Assembly: GCA_002315745.1 (NCBI GenBank)
Contig: DCID01000006.1
Coordinates: 15,935 to 65,935 of the forward strand
Origin: Bacteroidales bacterium UBA1735
Lineage (GTDB): Bacteria; Bacteroidota; Bacteroidia; Bacteroidales; Paludibacteraceae
Length of the DNA: 50,001 bases
Reading direction: 5' to 3'
Shown: positions 1 through 7,945 of the stretch, in pieces
Layout: the number at the start of each line of letters is the position of its first letter
Numbering within the stretch: the stretch's first letter is position 1
Notes under the pieces: generated by a model
Told to the model about the DNA's origin: nothing
What the model saw: only the letters and a program-made list of their open reading frames with translations
Databases searched by the model: none
Translations under genes and position numbers: made by a program

Positions 1-419
1 CCCATCTCTTGTAAGCGCTGCACCTGCTCGGGGGTGCGGTTGTCGCATTGGGTCGAAGCGTGCAAGCGGAAAGCCCCTTCCGTGGGTTTCCCCGTAGAGG
101 GGCAACCGAGTGCTGCGGCTAAACGCATGTCTTGGATAATGAACGCATCGACCCCTACTTCATGCAACTGGTGCGCCATGGCGATGGCTTGTGGCAGTTC
201 GTCGTCCGTGAGAAGGGTATTGAGGGTCACTAAGACCTGCACGCCGAACGGATGAGCATAGCGCACCAAAGCGGCTATATCGGCTACACTATTGCCCGCC
301 GCTTGACGTGCGCCAAACTGTGGGGCACCGATATAGACGGCGTCCGCACCCGCCTGAATGGCGGCTTTGCCGACCGACAGGTCGCGCGCTGGGGCTAATA
401 ATGTTACTGGATATTGCAA
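1..419 (-). CDS. Peptidase U32 family protein, N-terminal part (cut by left edge)
   Basis: About 139 codons are present and the C-terminus lies outside the window. The start is a TTG at 419, because an in-frame stop lies two codons upstream and no ATG is near. The N-terminus has the U32 pattern LLAPARD, then GADAVYIGAP and GAR, followed by LHASTQ. Relatives include RlhA/YegQ-like proteins, which act in RNA hydroxylation, and collagenase-like proteases; which one applies cannot be told from this fragment. It is last in the minus-strand operon, just after a SpoU methylase, which fits an RNA-modification role (inference). Residues about 105-116 (GCPSTGKPTEGAF region) are encoded by a dispersed palindromic repeat, directly before the conserved LHASTQ strand. 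The TTG start lies in a CAACTTTTAGAAC-type repeat that recurs before lplA. Confidence 0.8.
   Translation of the reverse strand, partial: MQYPVTLLAPARDLSVGKAAIQAGADAVYIGAPQFGARQAAGNSVADIAALVRYAHPFGVQVLVTLNTLLTDDELPQAIAMAHQLHEVGVDAFIIQDMRLAAALGCPSTGKPTEGAFRLHASTQCDNRTPEQVQRLQEM
71..105 (-). repeat. Dispersed palindromic mini-repeat, copy 1 (in frame in U32 gene)
   Basis: On the minus strand this reads TTGCCCCTCTACGGGG, then AAACCCACGG and AAGGGGCTT. It matches copy 2 (14714-14747) and copy 8 (32224-32260) almost base for base. It is translated in the gene's frame as GKPTEGA, the same register and peptide as copy 2. Confidence 0.85.
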
Positions 420-437
420 CTTTTAGAACTCTTTCAA
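405..437 (-). repeat. Leader repeat with CAACTTTTAGAAC units before the U32 gene
   Basis: Two units of TTTCAACTTTTAGAAC (plus-strand reading) lie between the SpoU methylase stop and the U32 gene. The minus-strand end AAAAGTTG supplies the TTG start codon. The same sequence, again ending in a TTG start, precedes lplA at 34130-34159. Confidence 0.75.
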
Positions 438-979
438 CTTTTAGAACCTCTCAATGCCGTGGAGAGCTCATACATAACGATGCCGGCAGTGACGGAGACA
501 TTGAGCGAATGTTTGGTGCCATACTGTGGGATCTCGATACAGCCGTCGCAGGCATCTACAACCTCTTGCTGCACCCCAAAGACCTCGTGTCCCATCACGA
601 TGGCTAACTTATCTCCTACCTCATGCCGCGCCTTGACATCGTCCATGGTGATACTATCGTGCGCCTGCTCCACCGCATAGATGGTGTATCCCTGCTCATG
701 CAAGGTTCGTATAGCATCCAATGTCTCTTGCTCATAATGCCAATCAACCGTCTGTTCTGCCCCTAATGCGGTCTTATGTATCTCGTCATTAGGTGGGCAA
801 CAGCATATACCGCATAGATAGACCCCCTCCAAGCAGAACGCATCCGCCGTGCGGAAGACGGCACCTACATTATGCTGGCTGCGGATATTGTCCAACACCA
901 CCACTAAGGGCACCTTCGGGGCTTTACGAAAAGCCTCCGGTGTCAAACGGTTCATTTCTTGGGTCGTCAGTTTGATCAT
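434..979 (-). CDS. SpoU/TrmH family RNA 2'-O-methyltransferase
   Basis: A 181-residue SPOUT methyltransferase. The three SpoU motifs are in order: NIRSQHNVGAVFRTADAF near residue 31 with the conserved N and R, AIVMGHEVFGV near 126 (SAM-binding knot), and IPQYGTKHSLNVSVTAG near 149. Family members transfer a methyl group from SAM to a ribose 2'-OH in tRNA or rRNA; the substrate cannot be read from sequence. The protein is compact, without an N-terminal RNA-binding extension, as in single-domain TrmH/TrmL-like members. Its start overlaps the rimM stop by four bases (ATGA), so the two are probably translationally coupled. It is part of the operon running from 6499. Confidence 0.9.
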   Translation of the reverse strand: MIKLTTQEMNRLTPEAFRKAPKVPLVVVLDNIRSQHNVGAVFRTADAFCLEGVYLCGICCCPPNDEIHKTALGAEQTVDWHYEQETLDAIRTLHEQGYTIYAVEQAHDSITMDDVKARHEVGDKLAIVMGHEVFGVQQEVVDACDGCIEIPQYGTKHSLNVSVTAGIVMYELSTALRGSKS

Positions 980-1476
980 AACGCAAATGGTAAATGCAAC
1001 GTGATGGTACGTTGCTCATCGTCTATATGTACTATAAAATCTTCGTGAATAGGTAGCAGTCGCCCGTCTTCCAACTCCATAAGTGTATTGATCGTGGACT
1101 CGTCTATGGACTGTACACGTCCCAATGATCCTTGCTCCTGCTCGATAACCTCGTATCCCACTAAGTCTTGCCAGGTCATCATACTTTCTTCGTCCCCTTG
1201 CACATCGCGACGAAGCATATAAGCCGGTGCTCCCACTAAGCGGGTGGCGGCCGTCTCACTATCTATCCCTTGTAATTGGAAAATGATCGTATCCGTACCT
1301 TTACCGCGCCAATCCAGCACGCGGAAGGGTACAAAGAGATGGTCTAAGCGAAGAATCAGAAAAGTAGCTTCCGCTTCGTCCCATAATTCGTTGGACATCT
1401 GGCACTGAATCTCGCCCTGCTTACCATGCGGACGACGCAGCGTACCGATTGCGATGAGTTCTTGCTGAGTGATCAT
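976..1476 (-). CDS. rimM: Ribosome maturation factor RimM
   Basis: A 166-residue protein of usual RimM length. The N-terminal beta-barrel starts with the signature IGTLRRPHGKQGEIQ (residues about 11-25). The C-terminal PRC-barrel half ends with LLPIHEDFIVHID and LHLPFAL, matching the family's lP...fi..iD and lP.GL ends. RimM binds S19 and assists maturation of the 30S head. Here it sits next to a SpoU methylase, an RNA-related pairing. It overlaps the upstream lipoprotein gene at a single base (1476). Confidence 0.93.
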   Translation of the reverse strand: MITQQELIAIGTLRRPHGKQGEIQCQMSNELWDEAEATFLILRLDHLFVPFRVLDWRGKGTDTIIFQLQGIDSETAATRLVGAPAYMLRRDVQGDEESMMTWQDLVGYEVIEQEQGSLGRVQSIDESTINTLMELEDGRLLPIHEDFIVHIDDEQRTITLHLPFAL

Positions 1477-1940
1477 TAGTTACTAACAGTGATATAGGGA
1501 TGCATGTATCCAACCGCATAGCGCTTGAGCGCCTCTTTGCTGATGCCTTTCGTGGACATACCATAGCAGGATAAGTCATACACTTCTCCACAACGCGGAC
1601 ATTCCGCAAATAGACCCGTAGGCTCGCAGTGATTAATAGGATCCGCGCAGAAGGGGCAGCATAGGTCGAAGGCTACATACGGGTACAGATTATCTCCCGT
1701 GCAGTATAGCACCACGCCGCCATAGCCGTATCGTTCTGTTTCGAGCAGTTGACGCCTCCATGTGCCATTCTCGTACAAACCCGTTTTATCCAAGACGGCA
1801 TAACTGCCCGCACTGACTAACGACGGATACTGCAACACACTGAGACGCATATACACCGGTCGTGTTGGAATAGAACTGGTATAGTAATTCTCGCAACCGG
1901 ATAATAGCAGAAGGGGCAATATAAAGAGAAACTTACGCAT
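1476..1940 (-). CDS. Rieske-like fold lipoprotein with two CxxC pairs
   Basis: A 154-residue protein with a lipoprotein signal (MRKFLFILPLLLLSGC, lipobox LSGC). The C-terminal half has CPFC and about 25 residues later CPRCGEVYDLS, followed by a KGISKEALKRYAV-type end. The order of the second pair, the YDL strand and the GPAxxxL-like segment resembles a Rieske ferredoxin fold. The histidine ligands of true Rieske centres are replaced by cysteines, so the metal could be an Fe-S cluster, Fe or Zn, or be absent. Function is unknown; the location is probably a periplasm-facing membrane anchor. ATG and the FKBP stop overlap by one base (TAATG). Confidence 0.75.
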   Translation of the reverse strand: MRKFLFILPLLLLSGCENYYTSSIPTRPVYMRLSVLQYPSLVSAGSYAVLDKTGLYENGTWRRQLLETERYGYGGVVLYCTGDNLYPYVAFDLCCPFCADPINHCEPTGLFAECPRCGEVYDLSCYGMSTKGISKEALKRYAVGYMHPYITVSN

Positions 1941-2422
1941 TAGTAGTTGATCAAGTCACTTAAATGAACCTCAAAGATAAGGGTCGAGTAGGGCGGAATA
2001 TAGGACGTAGTGCCTTCTGTTCCTACTGCCTCTTCCCCATACCCCAGATTACAGGGCACATAAATCATGATATCGCCATGGCAGTGAATCTTGGTCAATC
2101 CTTCGGCAAAACCGGAAACAGTCTGGGAGAGACTGAATACACTGCCCGTACCTGCATCTACTTGGGCACCATTGATGAGGCGCAGTTTATAGTCACAATA
2201 TACATAGCTCGTCTTACTCGGACGTGCCTCCGTAGGGTTAGGATCGGCAATGACTCGATATTTTAGTCCCGTCGGAGAAGTGACCACAGCGGTGTCGAGA
2301 AGGGGTAACTCATTGGCTAACCATACTTCGTTCTGGGTCTTCCAATCCAACCAATCATTCTGCTTACAGCCTATTAGACTTAGCGCAATAAGGCATAACC
2401 ATACCAAATTTCTTATTTTCAT
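1940..2422 (-). CDS. FKBP-type peptidyl-prolyl isomerase lipoprotein
   Basis: A 160-residue protein with lipobox LSLIGC near residue 19. The FKBP core covers about residues 70-158: YVYCDYKLRLINGAQVD, a GFAEGLTKIHCHGD segment, an LGYG hairpin, and the closing IPPYSTLIFEVHLSDL, which matches the family's IPP.a.L.F.veLl. FKBPs catalyse cis-trans isomerisation of prolyl bonds and assist folding. Here it would be lipid-anchored in the envelope. It follows the EnvC-like gene by nine bases and is co-transcribed with other envelope genes. Confidence 0.88.
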   Translation of the reverse strand: MKIRNLVWLCLIALSLIGCKQNDWLDWKTQNEVWLANELPLLDTAVVTSPTGLKYRVIADPNPTEARPSKTSYVYCDYKLRLINGAQVDAGTGSVFSLSQTVSGFAEGLTKIHCHGDIMIYVPCNLGYGEEAVGTEGTTSYIPPYSTLIFEVHLSDLINY

Positions 2423-2431
2423 ATTCGTATC

Positions 2432-3598
2432 TTATTTACAAATCCAACTACTGGGGTTGAGCAGCGTGCGATCTTTCCATATCTGGAAGAAGAGTTCGGT
2501 TTTGTTATCCTCTTCGGGATCGGAATAGATCGTTCCTATCTTCTGCTTGGCTTCTACTTTATCTCCCTGTTTGACAGCCAAGCGGCTTAAACCCGCATAG
2601 ACCGTTCGATAATTACCGTGCATCACAATGACGGCATACGTGCCGTTGGTCATAAAGCAACTCGTCACTTGACCGGCATATACCACTCGGGCTGCAGCAC
2701 CGGCTGTTGTTCGCAGATAGATGCCTTTATTATCAATCACCACATCTTTATACACCGGGTGGGTGTGTTTGCCAAAGGTACCACTGATATAACCTTTTTC
2801 AATCGGCCAGGGTAAACGACCTTTGTTCTGCTCAAAATTGCCCGCAATGATTTGCTGCTCTTTGGTCATCGTAGTTGTGGTAGCCGTCTGCTTGGTGATA
2901 GTAGCATCAATCTTCTTATTGAGTTCATTGGCTTTCTTTTGCTGCTTTTTGAGTTGGGCTTGCAGATCTTTCTCTTTCTTCTTCAAGTCCTTGAGCATCT
3001 GCTGCTGTTTGCGTTCGTTACGCGTTAACTCGTCGTGCGTCTTCTGTTGACTCTTTAGCGTCTTCTGCTTGGTCTGCTTATGGGTGCGTAACTGATTGTT
3101 CTGTTCATCCATCTTCACCTTCACCCCTTCTATCTCAGCAGCCTGCTGGCGGCGATAGGAGGCGAACTCGTGTAGATAACGAATACGGCGTACCAGTTGT
3201 TGAAAACTAGTGGCGGAGAGCAGGAAAAGTAGGGGCGATTGCTGTAACTGCGCATAATGCGATTCCCGCACCATCTTGGCATAATCGTTCTTGAGTTGGT
3301 TCAACTTGACCTGCATCGCATCCCGCTGAACATTCAGCACCGCTATCTCGTTATTGATGCCCTGTATCTCTTTATCCAGATTGCTTATCAGTGCCTTCTG
3401 GGTTTTGATGTTCTGATTGATGAGTTCCAACTTGGTAATCGTAGCGCTCTCGTTTTTCTTAGTCTGCTGGAGCATCTTATTGGTCTGCTCAATCTGCTGC
3501 TTGAGTTCCTTCTGCTGCTTCTTGAGACTAGATGCACTATCCGCCCATACGCCGATGGCGCATAGTAGCAATATCCCTATGAAGTAAAGTTGTTTCAT
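2432..3598 (-). CDS. EnvC-like murein hydrolase activator (degenerate LytM/M23)
   Basis: 388 residues from the ATG at 3598. That start forms an ATGA overlap with the upstream stop and begins a clean signal peptide (MKQLYFIGILLLCAIGVWA); a start further upstream would destroy it. Residues about 22-260 are a long Lys/Gln-rich coiled coil. The last 110 residues are an M23/LytM domain (SGTFGKHTHPV, then VIVMHGNYRTVYAGL). The catalytic HxxxD, YAHL and HLHFE motifs are changed (YAGL and ELFFQIW), so it is likely a non-enzymatic activator of amidases, as EnvC and NlpD are. It follows a DUF4292-like lipoprotein gene, a common order in Bacteroidota. Confidence 0.9.
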   Translation of the reverse strand: MKQLYFIGILLLCAIGVWADSASSLKKQQKELKQQIEQTNKMLQQTKKNESATITKLELINQNIKTQKALISNLDKEIQGINNEIAVLNVQRDAMQVKLNQLKNDYAKMVRESHYAQLQQSPLLFLLSATSFQQLVRRIRYLHEFASYRRQQAAEIEGVKVKMDEQNNQLRTHKQTKQKTLKSQQKTHDELTRNERKQQQMLKDLKKKEKDLQAQLKKQQKKANELNKKIDATITKQTATTTTMTKEQQIIAGNFEQNKGRLPWPIEKGYISGTFGKHTHPVYKDVVIDNKGIYLRTTAGAAARVVYAGQVTSCFMTNGTYAVIVMHGNYRTVYAGLSRLAVKQGDKVEAKQKIGTIYSDPEEDNKTELFFQIWKDRTLLNPSSWICK

Positions 3599-4128
3599 CG
3601 TTGCAGCAACTGTGATAGACTCACTTTTTGATAGCGGTTTAATCGGATGGCCCGTAGTTGGATGGGCTCGTTCCACTCCATCGCATCGTTCTCGATGGTC
3701 ACCGATATCCGATGACCTTGATAGGTGTACCCTAAGGCATGACGCACACTCTCAGTCAAATGTTTGCCTTCAATGAAGGACTGTATATCGTCCCATCGTA
3801 ATCGGGGTATGACCATCGTCGCTGCCTCTTTCCAAGAGGATTGGGCATAGCGATGATTGATCTTATCAATAACCGTTATTTGCTGAGGCGTCATCTCTAC
3901 ACGTAGCATCTCAATGCCCATCATCGGCAGCACAGAGATAGCTATGAACGAATCCCGTACGGCTTGAATCGTGCACATCACTTCCATCGTCGATGCATCC
4001 ACCTCGATCGTAGTCGCCGCATTGGTCATGCGTAGGGTATGCCACTGAGAAGTAGTTACCTGCTTCTGTGTGCCACATCCTATAACTAGGCAGGCGATAC
4101 ACAATAATATAATATATCTATGGTTCAT
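3595..4128 (-). CDS. DUF4292-like outer-membrane lipoprotein
   Basis: A 177-residue protein with a lipoprotein signal ending in LVIGC (about residue 18). The rest is predicted mostly beta (STMEVMCTIQAVRDSFIAIS, PMMGIEMLRVEMTPQQI, HRISVTIEND). This is the pattern of DUF4292 lipoproteins, which look distantly like LolA/LolB-type half-barrels, and of their usual place between a TPR protein and the EnvC-like factor. It is shorter than many members (about 200-270), chiefly in the middle. It overlaps the TPR gene by 11 bases and the EnvC-like gene by four. Function is unknown; an envelope lipid or lipoprotein role is inference. Confidence 0.7.
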   Translation of the reverse strand: MNHRYIILLCIACLVIGCGTQKQVTTSQWHTLRMTNAATTIEVDASTMEVMCTIQAVRDSFIAISVLPMMGIEMLRVEMTPQQITVIDKINHRYAQSSWKEAATMVIPRLRWDDIQSFIEGKHLTESVRHALGYTYQGHRISVTIENDAMEWNEPIQLRAIRLNRYQKVSLSQLLQR

Positions 4129-5146
4129 TGATGATGCGCAAATGCTCTTCTATAATCGCTTTATCTTCGGGTCGAGTGACATTCTCCAATGCTTTCTTCG
4201 CATAGAAAGCCGCCAAGTAGTTCTGTCCTTGTAGGTATAGTATCCACGCATAGGTATCTAAGTACGTGGCGTTATTGGGATACGCCTGTATGGTCTTCTG
4301 ACTCATCCACTCCGCATGCTTGAGGTCTCCGCTGTTCGTGGCTAAGACATAGGCATAATTATTGAGTACATAGGCGTTGTTCTGATCCAGTTCTAAGGCT
4401 TTGTCGTAAGCCATGTACGCCCCTTCTAACTCATGGATATTCGCCAGTGAATCGCCTATCTGTGCAAAGAGAATAAAGGCCTGTAGGTACTGCTTATTCT
4501 GCACCAATAAATCACCCTTGAACAGTAAGAAACGATATTCACGTGGGTCTTGCTTCAAATAGTCGTCAATGGCTTGGAGGGCTTCTTTATCTTTTCCCCA
4601 TAGGTGGTAGATACGGTATCTGTTGAGTGCACTATACGCGTCGTATCCAGCGATGCCATCTAAACGATCCTGGGTAGATAGTGCTTTTTTCCATAACCCC
4701 AATTGGATATAAGCCTTTTGTAATAATCCCCACGCGTCTTCATCTTTGGGCTTGGACTTGACCGTCTGCTCTAATATCTGTTGGGCTAAACGAAGACTTT
4801 TCTTCTGCGAAGCGCCCTCTTGAGTGGCTAATAACTTACTGCAATACCGTTGCCAACAATCCAGGGGCGCACAAGCGTATGCTTGCCTCAAATAGTCCAT
4901 GGCTTTATCGGGCTGATGCAGGGCATCGTAGATCACGCCTAAGTAGTCTTTCGTTAACCCATCCTGTGGGTTAATCTGTTCGCAGTAGTCTAAGAGCAAT
5001 AGGGCTTGACTATATTGTTCGTTCTCGATGGCTTGATGGGCAGCATAGAAGTAGTAGAGGAACTGCTGCTCCTGCTCCGTGCTTATTGCCCACGTTGTTA
5101 CCGAACAACACAGCATACATCCTATTAGCCATCTTTGAATACCCAT
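4118..5146 (-). CDS. Secreted tetratricopeptide repeat protein
   Basis: 342 residues. The N-terminus MGIQRWLIGCMLCCSVTTWA looks like an export signal with a possible lipobox. The rest is a chain of TPR helices, clearest at AYMAYDKALELDQNNAYVLN and AWILYLQGQNYLAAFYAKKAL. TPR proteins are scaffolds; the binding partner is unknown. The place just before DUF4292 and EnvC-like genes suggests a part in the same envelope assembly. The start is separated from the dut stop by a tandem repeat of GTTTAGA units (5147-5182) that ends in GAGG directly before the ATG. Confidence 0.85.
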   Translation of the reverse strand: MGIQRWLIGCMLCCSVTTWAISTEQEQQFLYYFYAAHQAIENEQYSQALLLLDYCEQINPQDGLTKDYLGVIYDALHQPDKAMDYLRQAYACAPLDCWQRYCSKLLATQEGASQKKSLRLAQQILEQTVKSKPKDEDAWGLLQKAYIQLGLWKKALSTQDRLDGIAGYDAYSALNRYRIYHLWGKDKEALQAIDDYLKQDPREYRFLLFKGDLLVQNKQYLQAFILFAQIGDSLANIHELEGAYMAYDKALELDQNNAYVLNNYAYVLATNSGDLKHAEWMSQKTIQAYPNNATYLDTYAWILYLQGQNYLAAFYAKKALENVTRPEDKAIIEEHLRIINEP

Positions 5147-5182
5147 CCTCTAAACTCTAAACTCTAAACTCTAAACTCTCAA
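5147..5182 (-). repeat. Tandem heptamer leader repeat (GTTTAGA units)
   Basis: On the minus strand the spacer between dut and the TPR gene is made of tandem GTTTAGA units ending in GAGGATG. It shares the 20-mer GTTGAGAGTTTAGAGTTTAG with a stretch inside the trmB reading frame at 21838-21853 and nearby bases. Shorter copies in the opposite orientation precede the gene at 26092. Confidence 0.85.
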
Positions 5183-5617
5183 CTAACGCACCCCCGAGTG
5201 TCCAAACCCTCCCGCACCGCGTTCGGTCTCGCCTAACACTTCTACTTCGATGAGTTCGGGCTGCTCATGCCGGGCGATGACCATCTGGCAGATGCGCTCA
5301 CCCGGTTCAATAGTCTGTGCCTCATTCGATAGGTTAATGAGGATTACTCCTATCTCCCCACGATAGTCGGCATCAATGGTGCCCGGGGTATTGAGTACCG
5401 TCAAGCCCCGTTTCAATGCCAAGCCACTACGCGGACGTATCTGGGCTTCATAACCTACAGGTAACTCGATAAAGAGACCGGTAGGCATCAGCTTCCGCTC
5501 TAAGGGTTGTAATATCACGGGCTCTGTGATGTTCACCCGTATATCCATACCCGCCGCCTGCGCCGATTCGTAGCGGGGCAATGGGTTAGTACTCTTGTTG
5601 ATAATCTTTACTTGCAT
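5183..5617 (-). CDS. dut: dUTP diphosphatase
   Basis: 144 residues, usual for trimeric dUTPase. All five motifs are visible: AGMDIRVN (about 22), RPRSGLALKRG (about 62, Ser of motif 2), LNTPGTIDADYRGEI (about 75, with catalytic Asp), GERICQMVI (about 107) and the C-terminal RGAGGFGHSGVR. It hydrolyses dUTP to dUMP and pyrophosphate, keeping uracil out of DNA and feeding dTMP synthesis. The ATG directly abuts the stop of the lipid kinase gene, so it is read in the same operon. Confidence 0.96.
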   Translation of the reverse strand: MQVKIINKSTNPLPRYESAQAAGMDIRVNITEPVILQPLERKLMPTGLFIELPVGYEAQIRPRSGLALKRGLTVLNTPGTIDADYRGEIGVILINLSNEAQTIEPGERICQMVIARHEQPELIEVEVLGETERGAGGFGHSGVR

Positions 5618-6499
5618 CTAAAACCTCCTTTCTACGAGGACGCGCAGTCCGTCTGCGACCATACGTATATGTACATCCTTATCCATCTCTACAGGATCGC
5701 CGTCGATATGGAACGGACTCTTATCTTCCCGAATCAGCGTCACCTCTGTGGCTTTAATGGTATCCAAGAACAGACTCTTATCAATCGTCTTCGTGAATAA
5801 CCCTAATGCCAAAGAAGGGGCAGCAATTAGCGCATTAGCACTCATCATGCAGACATCCATCTTTCCGTCCTGTATGCTAGCATTGGGCGCGATATAAGCC
5901 TCATATCCCCATTGACCAGCATTAGCAAAAGTGATGAGGAAAGCGGAACGCTCGATGTCTATGCCTTCGCCTACAATATGGTACTTCTGAGAGCGATAAG
6001 TCAGTAAGTCCTTGATGATATTATCAAAGTACGTCTTGAACCCCCGCTTAGTCGAACCCTCAAACTGCTCGGCAATCAGCGCATCAAATCCTGTGCCACA
6101 GGTGCTCACAAAGAGCCGATCATTCGCCAATCCATAATCACAACAGATAGGTTCACATCGATTGAGCATCTCGATAGCATGCATGGGGATCATCGGGATA
6201 TGCAGATGACGGGCAAAACCATTGCCACTACCCATGGGGATGATACCTAACGCTGTTTGGGTGTCGCGCAGCCCTTGCGCTACTTCGTTAACGGTACCGT
6301 CTCCGCCTACCGCCACAACGGCATCAAAACCCATCATAGCATACTGACGGGCTAACTCCGTGGCATGACCGGCATACTCGGTGAAAACGACATTAGGTAG
6401 CCACTGACTACGATCTAACTCTTTCTCAATAATCTTCGGCAACTTGCGCTTGTTCTGCGTGCCGGACATCGGGTTGATAATGAATGCAATGTTCTTCAT
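5618..6499 (-). CDS. YegS/BmrU-type diacylglycerol (lipid) kinase
   Basis: 293 residues from the ATG at 6499; a longer reading from 6568 would begin upstream of the promoter at 6538-6569 and is rejected. Motifs: INPMSGTQNKRK at the start, AVGGDGTVNEVAQGL near 60 (GGDGT nucleotide loop), and GIIPMGSGNGFARHL near 84. The C-terminal half (HIDGDPVEM, VRVLVERRF-type end) is the lipid-kinase beta sandwich. It probably phosphorylates diacylglycerol or a related lipid with ATP at the inner membrane. It is the first gene of the long minus-strand operon. Confidence 0.9.
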   Translation of the reverse strand: MKNIAFIINPMSGTQNKRKLPKIIEKELDRSQWLPNVVFTEYAGHATELARQYAMMGFDAVVAVGGDGTVNEVAQGLRDTQTALGIIPMGSGNGFARHLHIPMIPMHAIEMLNRCEPICCDYGLANDRLFVSTCGTGFDALIAEQFEGSTKRGFKTYFDNIIKDLLTYRSQKYHIVGEGIDIERSAFLITFANAGQWGYEAYIAPNASIQDGKMDVCMMSANALIAAPSLALGLFTKTIDKSLFLDTIKATEVTLIREDKSPFHIDGDPVEMDKDVHIRMVADGLRVLVERRF

Positions 6500-6537
6500 A
6501 TTTGGATAAAAAATACTATTCCAATCAAAAACGTGCG

Positions 6538-6569
6538 CAAAATTACTAAAAAATTTGCATATATGCAAA
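6538..6569 (-). promoter_or_regulatory. Promoter for the lipid kinase-dut-envelope operon
   Basis: TTTG at 6569-6566, 20 nt spacer, TAATTTTG at 6545-6538 (minus strand). It matches the Bacteroidota primary sigma consensus TTTG-N19/21-TAnnTTTG. Its upstream element lies in a 16-bp palindrome shared with the divergent promoter. Confidence 0.85.
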
Positions 6570-6585
6570 AAAAATATTACTTTTG
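6554..6585 (+). promoter_or_regulatory. Promoter for the DUF4301 gene
   Basis: TTTG at 6554-6557, 20 nt, TACTTTTG at 6578-6585. Transcription probably starts near 6590, about 15 nt before the ATG at 6605, which rules out in-frame starts further upstream. TTTGCATATATGCAAA (6554-6569) is a perfect palindrome holding both divergent upstream elements. Confidence 0.88.
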
Positions 6586-6604
6586 CACAAAATTTTTCAT
6601 CGCC

Positions 6605-7942
6605 ATGACTACATTTACCAATGAAGACTGCTTGCAGTTAGAGAAAAGAGGCATCGCGTTAAGCGTTGCACAACAGCAATTGGAGAACCTGCGAAATGGT
6701 TTCCCTAGTTTGGATATTGTCGCTCCTGCATCTACGAAAAAAGGCCAGGGTATCTTAGCCCCCACCCATGAGGAGCAGGATCATTATATCGAGGTATGGC
6801 AGCAATATCTATCCACCCATCCGAAGGTGGCTAAGTTTGTGCCTGCTAGCGGGGCGGCTAGCCGTATGTTTAAAGACCTCTTTGCGTACTTGGATAATGG
6901 GGTGGAGACACCGTTTATTCAGGAGTTCTTATCGAATATGGATAAGTTCGCTTTTGGCGACCAGTTGGCGGGTAAATCGGGTCAAGAAGCCGTTCGTTTC
7001 CTCCTGCAGGATATGGACTATGGTCAGTTGCCGAAGGGCTTACTGCTCTTCCATAAATATAGCGACGGCGCACGCACGCCCGCGGTGGAACATTTAGTAG
7101 AGGGAACCCTTACGGGTGCTACGGATATTCACTTCACGGTGAGTCATGATCATCTGCCGCTTTTCCGTCAGCATATTGCCGCCAATACCCAACGCTTCGA
7201 GAAGAAGTATGGGGTGCATTACCGTATCACTTTCTCGGAGCAGAAGCCGTCCACCGATACCTTAGCCGCTAACCCGGATGGCACACCTTTCCGTACCGAG
7301 GATGGGCGACTGCTCTTCCGTCCCGGTGGACATGGTGCCCTCATTGAGAACCTCAACGAACTGGATGCAGATATCGTCTTCATCAAGAATATCGATAATG
7401 TCGTTCCCGACCGCTTGAAGAAGGATACGGTACGCTATAAACAAGTCCTGGCAGGTGTGCTCATTGAGGAACAGCAACGCATCTTTGCCCGTCTGCAAGA
7501 TCCGTCTATCTCGGACGAGGAGCGTCAGCGACTCAATCGCCCTATCCGCGTCTGTGGCGTGGTGAAGAACACGGGTGAACCGGGCGGAGGTCCCTTCATC
7601 GTACGCGAAGAGGATGGCTCGCTGTCCTATCAGATCTTAGAGTCTAGTCAGATAGCCGATCCGACGCTTATGCAGCAGGCTACCCATTTCAACCCTGTTG
7701 ATCTGGTCTGCTCCATCCGCGACTATGAAGGTAACCCCTTCAACCTGACCCGTTTTGTGGATCCTCAGACCGGTTTTATCTCCCATAAATCTAAGGATGG
7801 TAAAGAGTTATTAGCCTTGGAGTTGCCTGGGTTGTGGAATGGTGCGATGAGTAAGTGGAACACCATCTTTGTGCAAGTTCCTATCTCGACCTTCAATCCC
7901 GTTAAAACGGTGAACGACCTGCTGCGTGATCAGCATCAATAG
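6605..7942 (+). CDS. DUF4301 family protein, possible UDPGP-like nucleotidyltransferase
   Basis: 445 residues from the ATG at 6605, just downstream of its promoter. This is DUF4301, common in Bacteroidota, with no established function that I know of. Several segments resemble GT-A nucleotidyltransferases of the UDP-sugar pyrophosphorylase type: FVPASGAASRMF near 76 (compare the LxxGxGxRM loop), LPKGLLLFH near 137 (compare KPLxP), FRPGGHGALIENL near 238 (compare PGGHG), and DIVFIKNIDNVVPD directly after it (compare the D/N metal site). The following gene encodes a HAD phosphatase. A sugar-1-phosphate nucleotidyltransferase role is inference from motif likeness only. Confidence 0.8.
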   Translation: MTTFTNEDCLQLEKRGIALSVAQQQLENLRNGFPSLDIVAPASTKKGQGILAPTHEEQDHYIEVWQQYLSTHPKVAKFVPASGAASRMFKDLFAYLDNGVETPFIQEFLSNMDKFAFGDQLAGKSGQEAVRFLLQDMDYGQLPKGLLLFHKYSDGARTPAVEHLVEGTLTGATDIHFTVSHDHLPLFRQHIAANTQRFEKKYGVHYRITFSEQKPSTDTLAANPDGTPFRTEDGRLLFRPGGHGALIENLNELDADIVFIKNIDNVVPDRLKKDTVRYKQVLAGVLIEEQQRIFARLQDPSISDEERQRLNRPIRVCGVVKNTGEPGGGPFIVREEDGSLSYQILESSQIADPTLMQQATHFNPVDLVCSIRDYEGNPFNLTRFVDPQTGFISHKSKDGKELLALELPGLWNGAMSKWNTIFVQVPISTFNPVKTVNDLLRDQHQ

Positions 7943-7945
7943 AGT

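Noticed and set aside
3599..3676. Longer start of the EnvC-like gene at 3676
   Set aside because: It would remove the signal peptide from the N-terminus and extend deep into the preceding gene; the ATG at 3598 gives an ATGA overlap.
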